Shown here: positions 49,118 to 58,660 of the stretch, one piece after another
Layout of the letters: each line of letters opens with the position of its first letter
How positions within the stretch are numbered: the first letter of the stretch is position 1
NCBI GenBank assembly: GCA_900541355.1
Contig: UQJU01000002.1
Span: 11,623-75,622, forward strand
From: Candidatus Avelusimicrobium fimicolum
Lineage (GTDB): Bacteria; Elusimicrobiota; Elusimicrobia; Elusimicrobiales; Elusimicrobiaceae
Length of the DNA stretch: 64,000 nt
Reading direction: 5' to 3'
The notes under the pieces: model-generated
Told to the model about the DNA's origin: nothing
Seen by the model: only the letters and a program-made list of their open reading frames with translations
Databases searched by the model: none
Made by a program: the position numbers and the translations under genes

Positions 49118-50500
49118 ATGTTAGACGAACACCGTACAAATTTTATTAATATTGTTAAATGGTTTTTATTGGCTACCGTCATTGGCGCGCTGGTGGGCGT
49201 GTTGGACGCGGCCTTTTTAAAGATATTGGACGCCTCTATTGAGTGGAGAAACGGGATTCCGCTGTTTTATTTGGGGCTGCCCGTTTTCTTATATATCGTG
49301 GCACTGCTGGGCCGGAAAACCGCCAAGCGCGATAAAGACTTTTCCACAGATGCGGTCATCAATAAAATCAATGCCCAAAGGCCTATTTCTTTTATTTCTA
49401 TTTTAAAAGGGTTTACCTTGCCTATTGTAACAATGGTTTCCGGCGGTTCTGCGGGTAAAGAAGCCCCGTGCGCGGACGTGGGGGCCGGAGTATCCTCTAT
49501 ACTGGCGCGCCTTTTGCGTATGGACCCGGAAAACCAGCGCAAAATGATGATTTGCGGCGTAAGTGCGGGCTTTGCGGGTGTATTCGGCGTGCCGATATCG
49601 GGCGCACTGTTCGGGTTGGAAGTATTATGGGTAGGACATATTTTTTATGAAGTAATGTTCCCGGCTTTGGTAGCCGGGATAACCGCCTTTCAAGTTACCT
49701 CTTTTTTAGGGGTAGATTACATTTATCATCCGTTGCATTTTGTGCCCGTGTTTTCGGAGCAGTTTTTCCTCAAAATGATTGTGGCCGGGATGTTCTTCGG
49801 GCTGGTGTCTATCCTGTTTATTGAAATCAGCAAATTTGCCCGCGTGGTATTCCGCTATATTGCTTTGCGTACGCGTCTGTTTTGGGCGTGTATGATTGGA
49901 GGGCTTGTTTTAGTGGCGATAGGATATTTTGCTTCGCCCATTTACCTGGGCTTAGGTATGCCCGGTATTGATATGGCCCTAAACGGCGAGCCGCTCTTGT
50001 CCCCTTTTGGCTTTTTGTATAAGATTATTACTACCTCCGTTACCTTTGCCGCCGGAGGAATTGGCGGCGTGGTTACGCCGATTTTCTTTGTGGGCGCACA
50101 AGCCGGAGCAATGCTGGCCGATTTTATGCGTGTGGACAGCGCTACATTAGCCGCCCTCGGTTTGGTGGCTGTTTTGGCGGGTACGGCAAATACACCTTTG
50201 GCGGCCAGTATTATGGCCATAGAACTTTTTGGCCCGGCGATTGCGCCCTATGCCACAGTAGTATGCGTGATTAGTTTCTTAATTACCGGGCGGCAAAGCA
50301 TTTACCCAAGCCAGCGGATTTCTATGGACAGCGGCAAAACATTAGAGGAAGAACCCGCTCTCCACCATAAGCATTACGGCCGCCGCGCAAGCGACCGCAA
50401 ACAACGGATTCACCCGCGCAAGACCTTACTTAAAAAAGCAGTACGGGAAATGGTCCGCCACTTAATACCCAACCCCAAAGGCTTTGACGAGCAAAAATAA
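49118..50500 (+). CDS. ClC-family chloride channel/transporter
   Basis: 460 residues, about 10-12 membrane helices. Seen: SGGSAGKEAPCADVGAGVSS (about 109-128, the GKEGP anion-site motif with the gating Glu), FGVPISGALFGLEVLW (about 155-170) and GGIGGVVTPIFFVGAQAGAM (about 310-330, the GxFxP region). No C-terminal CBS domains; the tail is basic. It exchanges or conducts chloride or another anion across the inner membrane, often for acid resistance. Anion choice (Cl- or F-) not determinable. Confidence 0.9.
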   Translation: MLDEHRTNFINIVKWFLLATVIGALVGVLDAAFLKILDASIEWRNGIPLFYLGLPVFLYIVALLGRKTAKRDKDFSTDAVINKINAQRPISFISILKGFTLPIVTMVSGGSAGKEAPCADVGAGVSSILARLLRMDPENQRKMMICGVSAGFAGVFGVPISGALFGLEVLWVGHIFYEVMFPALVAGITAFQVTSFLGVDYIYHPLHFVPVFSEQFFLKMIVAGMFFGLVSILFIEISKFARVVFRYIALRTRLFWACMIGGLVLVAIGYFASPIYLGLGMPGIDMALNGEPLLSPFGFLYKIITTSVTFAAGGIGGVVTPIFFVGAQAGAMLADFMRVDSATLAALGLVAVLAGTANTPLAASIMAIELFGPAIAPYATVVCVISFLITGRQSIYPSQRISMDSGKTLEEEPALHHKHYGRRASDRKQRIHPRKTLLKKAVREMVRHLIPNPKGFDEQK

Positions 50501-50505
50501 AGGTA

Positions 50506-50537
50506 CAAAAAGCCCCGGCGAAAACCGGGGCTTTTCT
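50506..50537. terminator. Terminator between convergent genes
   Basis: AAAAGCCCCGG pairs with CCGGGGCTTTT. Confidence 0.88.
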
Positions 50538-50549
50538 ATTGGTAATAGG

Positions 50550-51773
50550 TTAGTACAATGGAATATTATACTCGCGGGCCAAAGCATTGTAGCGGTCAAT
50601 TACTTTGCGTACAAAGCGGCGCTTTTCCACATAACTGCCCGGGAAGAATCCGCTCTTAAATCCTGCTATTACAATGTTTTTCAGTTCCTTGGGGGCCAGT
50701 TCCACATTGCGGACCAACAGTTCCATTTCCTTGGTAACAGTGGTATTGGACACCAAGCGGTTATCCGTATTAATGCTGACGGGAAGCCCGCGCTTAATCA
50801 TTTCTTTAATCGGGTGGTCCTTTACCGATTTGATTTCCGGCAAGGTCTGCAAATTGCTCGTCAAACAAACCTCAATACCAATGCGTTCGCTGGCAATATA
50901 ATCAGCCAATGAATTGACGTAATCTTCTTTATCCTGTACCCGTTTGTCTTTAATCATAGAGGCGGCAAACAAGTGCGTGCCGTGGCCCAGGCGGTTGGCG
51001 TAACAATCGGTAATGGCCTGAAAAATAGATTCCGGACCATAGGCTTCGCCGGAGTGAACCGTCTTGCGGATAAAATGTTTATGCACATAACGGTAGGCCG
51101 CCAAATGGTCAGCCGCCGGATAACCGGCCTCCTCACCCGCCAGGTCAAACCCGACAACAGGCAAATGCTCGTCCTTGGCCAGTTTTACGACCATTTTCGC
51201 CAATTCCAACGAAGCAATGCCGAAAATTTCGCTCTTGCTGGATTGGGAAAGGGCTTTAATCAAATTGGCATAATAAGGCGACATAAACTGGTTAAAATTA
51301 CGCATCGCACACGCAATTATGCCAAAATAAAATTCCAAATCTTCCTCTTTTTTGACAGCGGCCGAAGCATTATGTTCTTCCTGCGCGCGCTTTAACCCGC
51401 GCACTACCGCGCGAACGGCATCCTGCGCCGACAAAGTGTCGCTCACGTGCAACTGGGGTGCAAAACGCACCTCTAAATAACGCACGCCCTCAGCAATTGC
51501 ATCTAATCCCAGTTCATAGGCCACCCGCTCAATATTGGCGGCATTTCTCATCACGGCCCCGGTGTAGGAAAAGCCCTTTAAATATTCTACGAGCGAAGCA
51601 TACTTATCTTTAAAAACCTTTTCGCGCAATCCTTCCTCGGTATAGGCGGGGAGTTCAACTCCCTCTTTTTGGGCCAGTTCAATTAACGTGGAAAGACGCA
51701 GAGAGCCGTCCAAATGGACGTGCAAGTCCGCCTTGGGAATTCGCTGTAAAAACTCACTGGGAATCTTCATCAT
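50550..51773 (-). CDS. add: Adenosine deaminase-family protein
   Basis: 407 residues, a little longer than the usual 330-350. Metal and catalytic motifs: KADLHVHLDGS (about 14-24), FDLAGEEAGYP, VHSGEAYGPESI (catalytic Glu region), NRLGHGTHL and PVSINTDNRLVSNT (Asp ligand). It converts adenosine to inosine; related enzymes act on adenine or on aminodeoxy nucleosides, so the substrate is likely but not certain. Last gene of the cysS-containing minus unit, one base after cysS. Confidence 0.88.
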   Translation of the reverse strand: MMKIPSEFLQRIPKADLHVHLDGSLRLSTLIELAQKEGVELPAYTEEGLREKVFKDKYASLVEYLKGFSYTGAVMRNAANIERVAYELGLDAIAEGVRYLEVRFAPQLHVSDTLSAQDAVRAVVRGLKRAQEEHNASAAVKKEEDLEFYFGIIACAMRNFNQFMSPYYANLIKALSQSSKSEIFGIASLELAKMVVKLAKDEHLPVVGFDLAGEEAGYPAADHLAAYRYVHKHFIRKTVHSGEAYGPESIFQAITDCYANRLGHGTHLFAASMIKDKRVQDKEDYVNSLADYIASERIGIEVCLTSNLQTLPEIKSVKDHPIKEMIKRGLPVSINTDNRLVSNTTVTKEMELLVRNVELAPKELKNIVIAGFKSGFFPGSYVEKRRFVRKVIDRYNALAREYNIPLY

Positions 51774-51774
51774 A

Positions 51775-53175
51775 TTATTTTTTCTCCGCTTGTTGGCCCT
51801 GGGGGGTGTCTTTTACCACGTACCCCAACCGGGCAATGGCGTCGCGAAGTTCATCGGACTTTTTCCAATCCTTCGCACCGCGGGCTTCGGCACGCGCTTT
51901 TAAAAGGCCGGCTACTTCTGCCGGTAATTCGCAAGCGGCGGCCTCCTGTTTTTTAAATAAATCAAGCGACAAAATCGTATCGGCAAATTCCAAAAATGCC
52001 AATTTTTCCCCAGCCGCCAAATCGCAGGAGCGGACGGCTTCCCAAGTAACAGCCAAGGCCTTGGGGGCATTTAAATCGTCCTCCATAGCGGCGGTAAATT
52101 TATCCTTCCAGGCTTGGACTTTTTCATTTTGAACGGGAGTGCCTTTGGCTTCGTCTTGGGCTTGACAGGCCAAGGACCGCAGATTTTTAAGGCTTTTGGT
52201 TGCGCTGTCCATACTTTCGTAAGAAAATTCCAACTGCGTGCGGTAATGCGCGCCCAAGCACAAATAGCGGTAGGCCAAAGGTTCATAACCTTTTTCTTTC
52301 AGCACATCCAGCGTAACAAAAGTACCGCCGGACTTGGACATTTTACCAGAACGCAAAATTAAAAATTCGCCGTGGACCCAATAGTTCACATACTTCTCTC
52401 CGGTGGCGGCTTCACTCTGGGCAATTTCGTTGGTATGGTGAATCGTAACGTGGTCAATCCCGCCGCAATGGATATCCAGCGTATGACCCAAATATTTCAT
52501 CGCCATAGCGGAACATTCAATATGCCACCCCGGGAAACCGACTCCCCACGGGCTATCCCACTCCATTTGGCGTTTTTTATCTTTGGGGGAGAATTTCCAC
52601 AAGGCAAAATCGGTCGGGTTGCGCTTTTCGTCGCTCATTTCCACACGGGCACCGCCCTGTAAACCGCGGATACGGGCGTGGCCGACCAGCGCATCATAAC
52701 GGTCAAACTTGGAAGTGTCGTAATAAATACCGTCCGTGGTACGGTAGGTATAGCCCTTTTCTTCCAAGGTTTTAACAAGGGCAATCATTTCCTGAATATG
52801 TGCAGTTGCGCGGCTGATAACCGTCGGGCGGGTACAATGCAAGGCGTCGTAATCCTGCCAGAATTTTTGTTCATAAAACTTGGCAATATCCCACGCGCTT
52901 TTTCCCTCGCGAGCGGCACCGACTTCCATTTTATCCTCACCGGAGTCCGCATCTGACACCAAGTGCCCCACGTCGGTAATGTTCATAACGTGTTTAAGCG
53001 GATAGTGCAAGCGGATGGTGCGGGAAAGCAAATCCTCAAAAATATAGGTGCGCAAGTTACCAATATGCGCAAAGTTATACACAGTCGGCCCACAGCAGTA
53101 CATTGTTACCTGCTTTTCGTTCTGCGGTCTAAATTCGTCTTTATGGTGCGTGGCGGTATTATATAAGTACATCAT
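51775..53175 (-). CDS. cysS: Cysteinyl-tRNA synthetase
   Basis: 466 residues. YCCGPTVYNFAHIGNLRTY (about 26-44, zinc Cys and HIGH-type motif), GWHIECSAMAMKYLG (zinc ligands, about 206), HHTNEIAQSEAATG and KMSKSGGTF (about 273-281). It charges tRNA-Cys. It overlaps the upstream lipoprotein gene by 4 bases and adjoins add. The start at 53175 (MMYLYNTAT) gives two adjacent Met; either ATG is possible. Confidence 0.96.
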   Translation of the reverse strand: MMYLYNTATHHKDEFRPQNEKQVTMYCCGPTVYNFAHIGNLRTYIFEDLLSRTIRLHYPLKHVMNITDVGHLVSDADSGEDKMEVGAAREGKSAWDIAKFYEQKFWQDYDALHCTRPTVISRATAHIQEMIALVKTLEEKGYTYRTTDGIYYDTSKFDRYDALVGHARIRGLQGGARVEMSDEKRNPTDFALWKFSPKDKKRQMEWDSPWGVGFPGWHIECSAMAMKYLGHTLDIHCGGIDHVTIHHTNEIAQSEAATGEKYVNYWVHGEFLILRSGKMSKSGGTFVTLDVLKEKGYEPLAYRYLCLGAHYRTQLEFSYESMDSATKSLKNLRSLACQAQDEAKGTPVQNEKVQAWKDKFTAAMEDDLNAPKALAVTWEAVRSCDLAAGEKLAFLEFADTILSLDLFKKQEAAACELPAEVAGLLKARAEARGAKDWKKSDELRDAIARLGYVVKDTPQGQQAEKK

Positions 53176-53747
53176 TGGTTAGCCTCTTCTTTCAGTTGCA
53201 AATAAGTGGATTTAATCGTATTAAAAAACAGCGTGCAGGTGGACTGGCCCACCTCGTTGGCGGAAGTTTCGCTGAGTTTACAGTTTACAGTAATGTCGGA
53301 AAGCGAATTGACCGCGCCTACGCTGGACATAGAATAAGTAAAGCCCACCGGGCGGTATTTTTTAAGTGCTACCGCGTAGGCCTTATCAAGAGCCTTTTGA
53401 AACAAGTTCATATCCTTGCGCGTAGCGGAAGCCCCCAACTGAAATTTACGAGTAGCCACGCTGACTACCACGTCGCCATAGTTACCATAGGTGCTGGCTA
53501 AATTTTCGGAGGTAAAATCTTCATCTTCCCCCAGTTGCGCTTCCTCGGCGGACGGAGCCGTGGTTTCCGTACCGGCGGGAATGCCTTCGGGCGGGAAAGG
53601 CGAGGTAAATTCGTAATACGCCTGGTTGCCCGGATAGCGGGAATAATCAATACCTTGGGTTACTTTTTTATGGGAACGGTAATCGGTACTGCTGCACGCG
53701 GCCACCAAGCCCGCCAAAACCAAGGTTAAAATAAAACGAATTTTCAT
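53172..53747 (-). CDS. Lipoprotein of unknown function
   Basis: 191 residues. Lipobox LVAAC (Cys18). A Pro/Glu/Ala-rich acidic linker (about 50-80) precedes a domain (about 85-185) with strand-like segments (GDVVVSVATRKFQLGAS, SLSDITVNCKLSETSANEVG) and two Cys. I recognise no family. It overlaps cysS by 4 bases (ATGA), so is cotranscribed, probably by chance of operon structure. Confidence 0.72.
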   Translation of the reverse strand: MKIRFILTLVLAGLVAACSSTDYRSHKKVTQGIDYSRYPGNQAYYEFTSPFPPEGIPAGTETTAPSAEEAQLGEDEDFTSENLASTYGNYGDVVVSVATRKFQLGASATRKDMNLFQKALDKAYAVALKKYRPVGFTYSMSSVGAVNSLSDITVNCKLSETSANEVGQSTCTLFFNTIKSTYLQLKEEANQ

Positions 53748-53759
53748 AGGTACAACTCC

Positions 53760-54908
53760 TTACTTTTGAATTTTTAACGTAGCCACCGCGTGGCACATTG
53801 CCGCTTCCCCGCGGCCAATTTCTCCCACGTGTTCGTGGCTTTTTGATTTAAAACTGACATTTTCCAAGGGCATTTCAAACACTTCCGCCAAAGACTTACG
53901 GACCGTTTCATAATGCGGCTTTATTTTGGGCTCTTGGGTGATAATAGTTGCATCAATGTGTTCAATCTGAGCGTGGTGGGAGCGGACAATTTCCAATACT
54001 TTTTTAACAATTTTTACGCTGGAAATCCCTTTAATAGATTCGTCCGTAGGCGGAAATAAAATGCCGATTTCCCCCGCACATAACGCACCTAAAACAGCGT
54101 CGCACAAGGCGTGCAGGACCAAATCTCCGTCGCTATGTCCTAAAAAGCCCTTTGTATGCGGGATTTCCGCCCCGCCAATAAACAATTTGCGTCCCGGTTC
54201 CAAGCGGTGTAAATCAAAACCGAAACCGGTGCGGTAAATAACAGAATTTTCCAAGAGAGCCTCCGCAAATATTAAATCTTCCGGCGTGGTGATTTTATTG
54301 TTCTTGTAGGAAGACGGCACCACGCGCACCTTTATCCCCAGTTTTTCAACCAGTTGGGATTCATCCGTCGCCCCTTCCTCTTGCCCGAATTTTTCCAAGG
54401 CTTCCGCCAATACCGGGCGGCGGTAGCATTGGGGCGTTTGTGCGGCCCACAAAACCGCTCGGTCCAGCGTGTTTTGAACAAAACCGCCCTCACAAACTTT
54501 AACCGTATCTTTAACAGGCACAGCCAATACCGCTGCGCCGTATTGCCGTGCGGCCTGCAAGCACGCGCTGATATGAGCGGGCTCCACCAAGGGGCGTGCC
54601 CCGTCGTGTACGGCCACTAATTGGGATGCGGCGGAAGTTTTTAAAAAACCGTTTTTTACCGACAAAAGTCTTGTTTTTCCGGGATCTGCAAAGACAATTC
54701 CAGGAAACCGCTTTTGCAATTCCGCGCGGTTCTCAGGCGGCGTAACCACCACAATTTCTTTAATTTCCGGTGTTTGTAAAAACGCTTCCACCGTGCGGAC
54801 AAGTACGGGCTTCCCGCCAAGCGGCAACATTTGCTTGGGGCGGCCCATACGGCTGCCGCTTCCCCCCGCTACAATTACCGCTGACGAAAAGCCCGTCTGT
54901 TTAGACAT
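53760..54908 (-). CDS. ispDF: Bifunctional IspD/IspF (MEP pathway)
   Basis: 382 residues, a fusion. IspD half (about 1-220): VIVAGGSGSRMGRPKQMLPLGG, VAVHDGARPLVEP, AAQTPQCYRRP. IspF half (about 225-382): GFGFDLHRLEPGRKLFIGG (metal Asp-x-His), HSDGDLVLHALCDA, and MCHAVATL near the end. The two enzymes make 4-diphosphocytidyl-methylerythritol and close the 2,4-cyclodiphosphate ring in isoprenoid synthesis; IspE is not in the window. Start ATG 54908 follows AAGG; the TTG 8 codons upstream overlaps the PIN-TRAM gene. Confidence 0.95.
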   Translation of the reverse strand: MSKQTGFSSAVIVAGGSGSRMGRPKQMLPLGGKPVLVRTVEAFLQTPEIKEIVVVTPPENRAELQKRFPGIVFADPGKTRLLSVKNGFLKTSAASQLVAVHDGARPLVEPAHISACLQAARQYGAAVLAVPVKDTVKVCEGGFVQNTLDRAVLWAAQTPQCYRRPVLAEALEKFGQEEGATDESQLVEKLGIKVRVVPSSYKNNKITTPEDLIFAEALLENSVIYRTGFGFDLHRLEPGRKLFIGGAEIPHTKGFLGHSDGDLVLHALCDAVLGALCAGEIGILFPPTDESIKGISSVKIVKKVLEIVRSHHAQIEHIDATIITQEPKIKPHYETVRKSLAEVFEMPLENVSFKSKSHEHVGEIGRGEAAMCHAVATLKIQK

Positions 54909-54915
54909 AAAAACC

Positions 54916-55863
54916 TTATTTAACTTTGGCAAAAATCATCCGTCCAGAAGATGTTTGCAAAATAGAATATACAGCCACTTCCGTGCGTTTGCCGATATGT
55001 TTGCGGCCATCCTCTACCACGACCATTGTGCCGTCATCCAGATAGCCGATACCCTGCTCTTTTTCTTTACCGTCTTTCATAATAAAGAGGGACATACTTT
55101 CCCCGGGCAAAACCACCGGTTTTAAGGCGGTAGCCAAATCCGCCACATTAAGCGCAATTACATTGTAAAGTGCGGCAATTTTATTTACATTGAAATCAAG
55201 CGTTACCACTTCGGCATCCAAACTTTTAGCCAACTTTACAATACGCTCCTCCAAAGTGTCGGCCTTTGGAGTTTTGCTTGTAATGCGGACGGAAATTTCC
55301 GAAAGTTCCTGCAAGCGGGAAGCCACATCCAACCCACGGCGGCCTTTGGCGCGTTCCAACGGGTCCTTGGACGATACCATTTTGTTTAATGCGTCCAAGA
55401 CAAACACCGGCAGCACAATCACGCCGGAGAGGAAATTAATTTCGCACAAATCTACAATGCGCCCGTCCATCAGCGCGGTAACGTCAGCCACCTTTAAGTG
55501 GTGCCCCTTGTAAGAAAGCCCCTCCAAATCGCGCGACTTAAACAAACTGGCCAACACCCCAAAAACCAGCAGACCGATTTCAAAAGAACGCTGATGCTGG
55601 TTCCAAAAAGCCATTACGTCGCCATTGGCAAAGTTGTTCATCCCATAATCAAACAGAACAAACAACATATAGCCCAACAAAAAGCCGGAGCAGGCAATCA
55701 TAATTTTAATAAGGCGCAAGCGTTTGAACAACACTTCGCCCGCCACGACGAGCGCACCGCACAAAAGACCCGCCAGCAGGCTCATCCACTCTTTATCAAT
55801 AAAGTTATACGTTAGAAACGGAAATGCTACCAACGTGGAAATACGAAAAATCCAAATAGGCAT
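54916..55863 (-). CDS. Membrane PIN-TRAM protein, YacL-like
   Basis: 315 residues. Four membrane helices (about 1-105), a PIN nuclease-like domain (LMDGRIVDLCEINFLSG, about 132; FVLDALNKMV; AEVVTLDFNVNKIA, acidic site residues) and a C-terminal TRAM domain (about 255-315, EQGIGYLDDGTMVVVEDGRKHIG). PIN-TRAM proteins bind RNA or cleave it; YacL itself is poorly known. The neighbourhood radA - PIN-TRAM - ispD is conserved across many bacteria (Bacillus yacK-yacL-yacM order nearby). Confidence 0.85.
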   Translation of the reverse strand: MPIWIFRISTLVAFPFLTYNFIDKEWMSLLAGLLCGALVVAGEVLFKRLRLIKIMIACSGFLLGYMLFVLFDYGMNNFANGDVMAFWNQHQRSFEIGLLVFGVLASLFKSRDLEGLSYKGHHLKVADVTALMDGRIVDLCEINFLSGVIVLPVFVLDALNKMVSSKDPLERAKGRRGLDVASRLQELSEISVRITSKTPKADTLEERIVKLAKSLDAEVVTLDFNVNKIAALYNVIALNVADLATALKPVVLPGESMSLFIMKDGKEKEQGIGYLDDGTMVVVEDGRKHIGKRTEVAVYSILQTSSGRMIFAKVK

Positions 55864-55967
55864 ATGCCCTCCAAAAATAGGGGAACCTGTCCCCGGATAA
55901 GACTAGTTATATTCTAGCACTTTGCAGGCTATTTTTACAGCGTTTCTTTGACGGCGCACCCGCCGGA

Positions 55968-57335
55968 TTAACGCAATTTAAGCGCCAAAGCGTTCAAATC
56001 GGCCAATTCCACAAGGCTCATAGCACTCAATTTTTGCTTTTCGCCTTTGGTTACCGAGGCTGAAAAGCCTTTCTTAAAACCTAACCGCTGGGCTTCTTCC
56101 AACCTTCGGTCAATAAGCGGGACCTTGGCAACCTGCCCCAAAATGCCCACCTCAGCCATAAACACACAATCCGGCGCAACCGGAATCTCCTTGCACGAAC
56201 TGATTACTGCCGCGCAAACGGCTAAATCAAGGGCCGGGTCCTTCAATTTTACGCCACCCGCCAAACTGACAAAGATATCTTTGTTGTCCAAAGACAGCCC
56301 GATATGCTTTTCCAACGCGGCAAACAACATTAAGCAACGGTTTAAATCTACTCCCGTAGCCACTCTGCGCGGGAACGGATAGCGTGTGGGCGATACCAAA
56401 GCCTGGACTTCGGTCAAAATTGGTCTGGAACCTTCCAAGGCCAAGGAATATGCCCGGCCCTTCATAGCACTATCACGCGAAGTTTGGGCGAAATATTCGC
56501 TGGCATTTTCCACCGATTCAAGTCCGTGGCCCGTCATTTTAAACAAACCGATTTCGCCGGTAGAACCAAAGCGGTTTTTATGCGGGCGCAACAGGCGCAG
56601 GACGTTATCCTTTTCCGTGTCAAAATAGAGCACACAATCAACCATATGCTCCAAAATCTTCGGTCCGGCCAGTTCACCGTCCTTAGTAACGTGGCCCAAC
56701 ACAAAAGTAATAATGCCCTTGGGTTTACACAAGCGCACCAATTCGCTGGTACACTCGCGCACCTGCGCCACCGTACCGGCGGAGGAGGTAAATTCCGGGT
56801 GGTAAACCGTTTGAATAGAATCCAAAATCAGCACTTCTGGATTAACCTGTTCCACGGACTCCACAATTTTTTGGATATCCGTTTCACACAACAGAAAAAT
56901 ATTGTCGCCATTTACTTTTAGCCGTTGGGCACGGCCCGAAATCTGGCCGATGCTCTCTTCGCCCGAAATATACAGCACCTTTAACGTCTTGGAAAGTTCC
57001 GCCGCTACCTGTAACATTAGCGTAGATTTACCGATACCGGGAGCCCCGGCCAAAAGGCTCAACTGCCCTTTAACCAGACCTCCGCCCAACAAACGGTCAA
57101 ACTCGCTGATGTGCGTTTGTATGCGCGGCTCTTTTACAGCCTTGCTATCTGCCAGTTTTACAATCTCGGAAGAAAAATCCGTAAAACTGCGCGTACGCTG
57201 TGCCGCCTTTTTGCTTTCCTGCTGTTTGACTTCTTCTACCAATGTGTTCCACTCCCCGCACTCCGGGCATTTACCCGCCCATTTGGGGGATTCGTAACCA
57301 CACTTTTGGCAGACGAAAACTGTTTTAAATTTCAT
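55968..57335 (-). CDS. radA: DNA repair protein RadA
   Basis: 455 residues. Zinc finger Cys9-x2-Cys12 and Cys23-x2-Cys26, RecA-type core with Walker A GAPGIGKST (about 94-102), the RadA-specific KNRFG (about 252), and a C-terminal Lon-protease-like domain (SLAGGVKLKDPALDLAVCAAV). It drives branch migration in recombination repair. MlaD lies 3 bases upstream. Confidence 0.95.
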   Translation of the reverse strand: MKFKTVFVCQKCGYESPKWAGKCPECGEWNTLVEEVKQQESKKAAQRTRSFTDFSSEIVKLADSKAVKEPRIQTHISEFDRLLGGGLVKGQLSLLAGAPGIGKSTLMLQVAAELSKTLKVLYISGEESIGQISGRAQRLKVNGDNIFLLCETDIQKIVESVEQVNPEVLILDSIQTVYHPEFTSSAGTVAQVRECTSELVRLCKPKGIITFVLGHVTKDGELAGPKILEHMVDCVLYFDTEKDNVLRLLRPHKNRFGSTGEIGLFKMTGHGLESVENASEYFAQTSRDSAMKGRAYSLALEGSRPILTEVQALVSPTRYPFPRRVATGVDLNRCLMLFAALEKHIGLSLDNKDIFVSLAGGVKLKDPALDLAVCAAVISSCKEIPVAPDCVFMAEVGILGQVAKVPLIDRRLEEAQRLGFKKGFSASVTKGEKQKLSAMSLVELADLNALALKLR

Positions 57336-57338
57336 ACC

Positions 57339-58634
57339 TTATCTGGCTCCGGCCGCAGCCGCCATACCAAAGAAAGAAGAAATATCCTGGTCATTAAACG
57401 ACAGGTTGGCCTTTACCGCAAATTCGTTGGTTTCCATCGCGTCGCGCATCCACGCGCCCACGGAGAAATAACGGTTCACGCGGAAATCTAATCCGTACGT
57501 CAAATTGGGCTTATTGAAGCGGCGCCCATTAATCACGCGGTCGCGGCCCCAATCATAGAACTCCCCACCCACAGTAAAGCGGCTTAAAAATTCGTCGTCA
57601 TAGAACGGCTTTAATTCCAAGGCCACCCCACCGCCGCCGCGGATTAAACCGGCGGAAACGGTCGCCCATTTGTTATAGAGACCAAAGCGGACGTCAAACT
57701 TGTTCTTTTCCAAATAGTCGCCGTCTTTAAGTTTATCATCCTCGTTACCGATATTGGCCATACCTGCGCGGTAAAATGTATAACCGCTGGACGGGAAGAT
57801 TTCAAGTGCCAGGTCGCTGGTGGCCTGACCCGGGCCGGGCATATAGAAGAAGTCGTAATCCCAATACACGCGGAAGCGGCTCATCTTACCCACAAAGGTT
57901 TTTACCTCGCCCATTGTTTCCTTCAAATCTTTTACGCTGTCTTTTACGTCCTTCTTCATTTCGGGGTCCTTAATCAAACTGCCGATAACCCCTTCCCCGT
58001 TTTCCAAACTGTTCATCAAAGAGTCCGCCTTAGCCAGCACCTCTTTCAATCGTTCGGAGGCTACATCTAGATTTTCCACAGAATTTGTCAAATACGGACG
58101 CATTTGGGCCACTAATTGGTTCAAATTAGCCGATAACTGGCGTACATCGTTCATTGTTTGGTTGAGTTTTTCCCCAAATTCGCCTTGGTTATTTACGCTA
58201 TCCACAAATTCTTTAATGCTGGACATTGTTTGCGAAATCATCACATCCATCGGCTGTTCGTTAAGCCCCGGCACATACTCGCCCGGCTGGATGAGGGGGG
58301 CTGAAAGAGGGCCTTGCTCGGCTTTTAAATATTTGGAACCGATAATGCCCGTCATCGCCACGCTAAACTGTGCCCCGCGGTGCAGTTCCACCCCGTCATT
58401 AATAGAGGCCACTACAACCACCTGACCGTTTTCAATTTTGATTTTTTTAACCTTACCGACCTCTACCCCCGATAGTTTAACGGGAGCCTGCACGGCCAGG
58501 CCGGACACGTCCGCAAACGTGATGTTAATATCGTGTGTTTTGGTTACGGACAGCCCGCCCAAAAAGTAGAGCGAAAAACCAAAGATAAAAAGACCTAATA
58601 CGGTAAATATCCCCAATTTTGTTTCCGGTTTCAT
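57339..58634 (-). CDS. mlaD: MCE (MlaD-like) protein with C-terminal barrel-like domain
   Basis: 431 residues. One membrane helix (about 8-28) and one MCE domain (about 36-115: INITFADVSGLAVQAPVKLSGVEVG), then a helical stalk (about 125-245, many Asn/Leu heptads, ending in LKETMGEVKTFVGKM). The last 180 residues (about 250-431) are rich in Tyr, Phe and Asp-turns (FRVYWDYDFFYMPGPG, TVGGEFYDWGRD, RYFSVGAWMRDAMETNEFAVKANLSF) and look like an outer-membrane beta barrel or half barrel. It is longer than the Escherichia MlaD. MCE proteins form lipid tunnels; a single chain reaching from the inner to the outer membrane is proposed. It is part of mlaE-mlaF-mlaD. Confidence 0.85.
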   Translation of the reverse strand: MKPETKLGIFTVLGLFIFGFSLYFLGGLSVTKTHDINITFADVSGLAVQAPVKLSGVEVGKVKKIKIENGQVVVVASINDGVELHRGAQFSVAMTGIIGSKYLKAEQGPLSAPLIQPGEYVPGLNEQPMDVMISQTMSSIKEFVDSVNNQGEFGEKLNQTMNDVRQLSANLNQLVAQMRPYLTNSVENLDVASERLKEVLAKADSLMNSLENGEGVIGSLIKDPEMKKDVKDSVKDLKETMGEVKTFVGKMSRFRVYWDYDFFYMPGPGQATSDLALEIFPSSGYTFYRAGMANIGNEDDKLKDGDYLEKNKFDVRFGLYNKWATVSAGLIRGGGGVALELKPFYDDEFLSRFTVGGEFYDWGRDRVINGRRFNKPNLTYGLDFRVNRYFSVGAWMRDAMETNEFAVKANLSFNDQDISSFFGMAAAAGAR

Positions 58635-58660
58635 TGTTTATCCTTTTCCTTAAAATAAAA

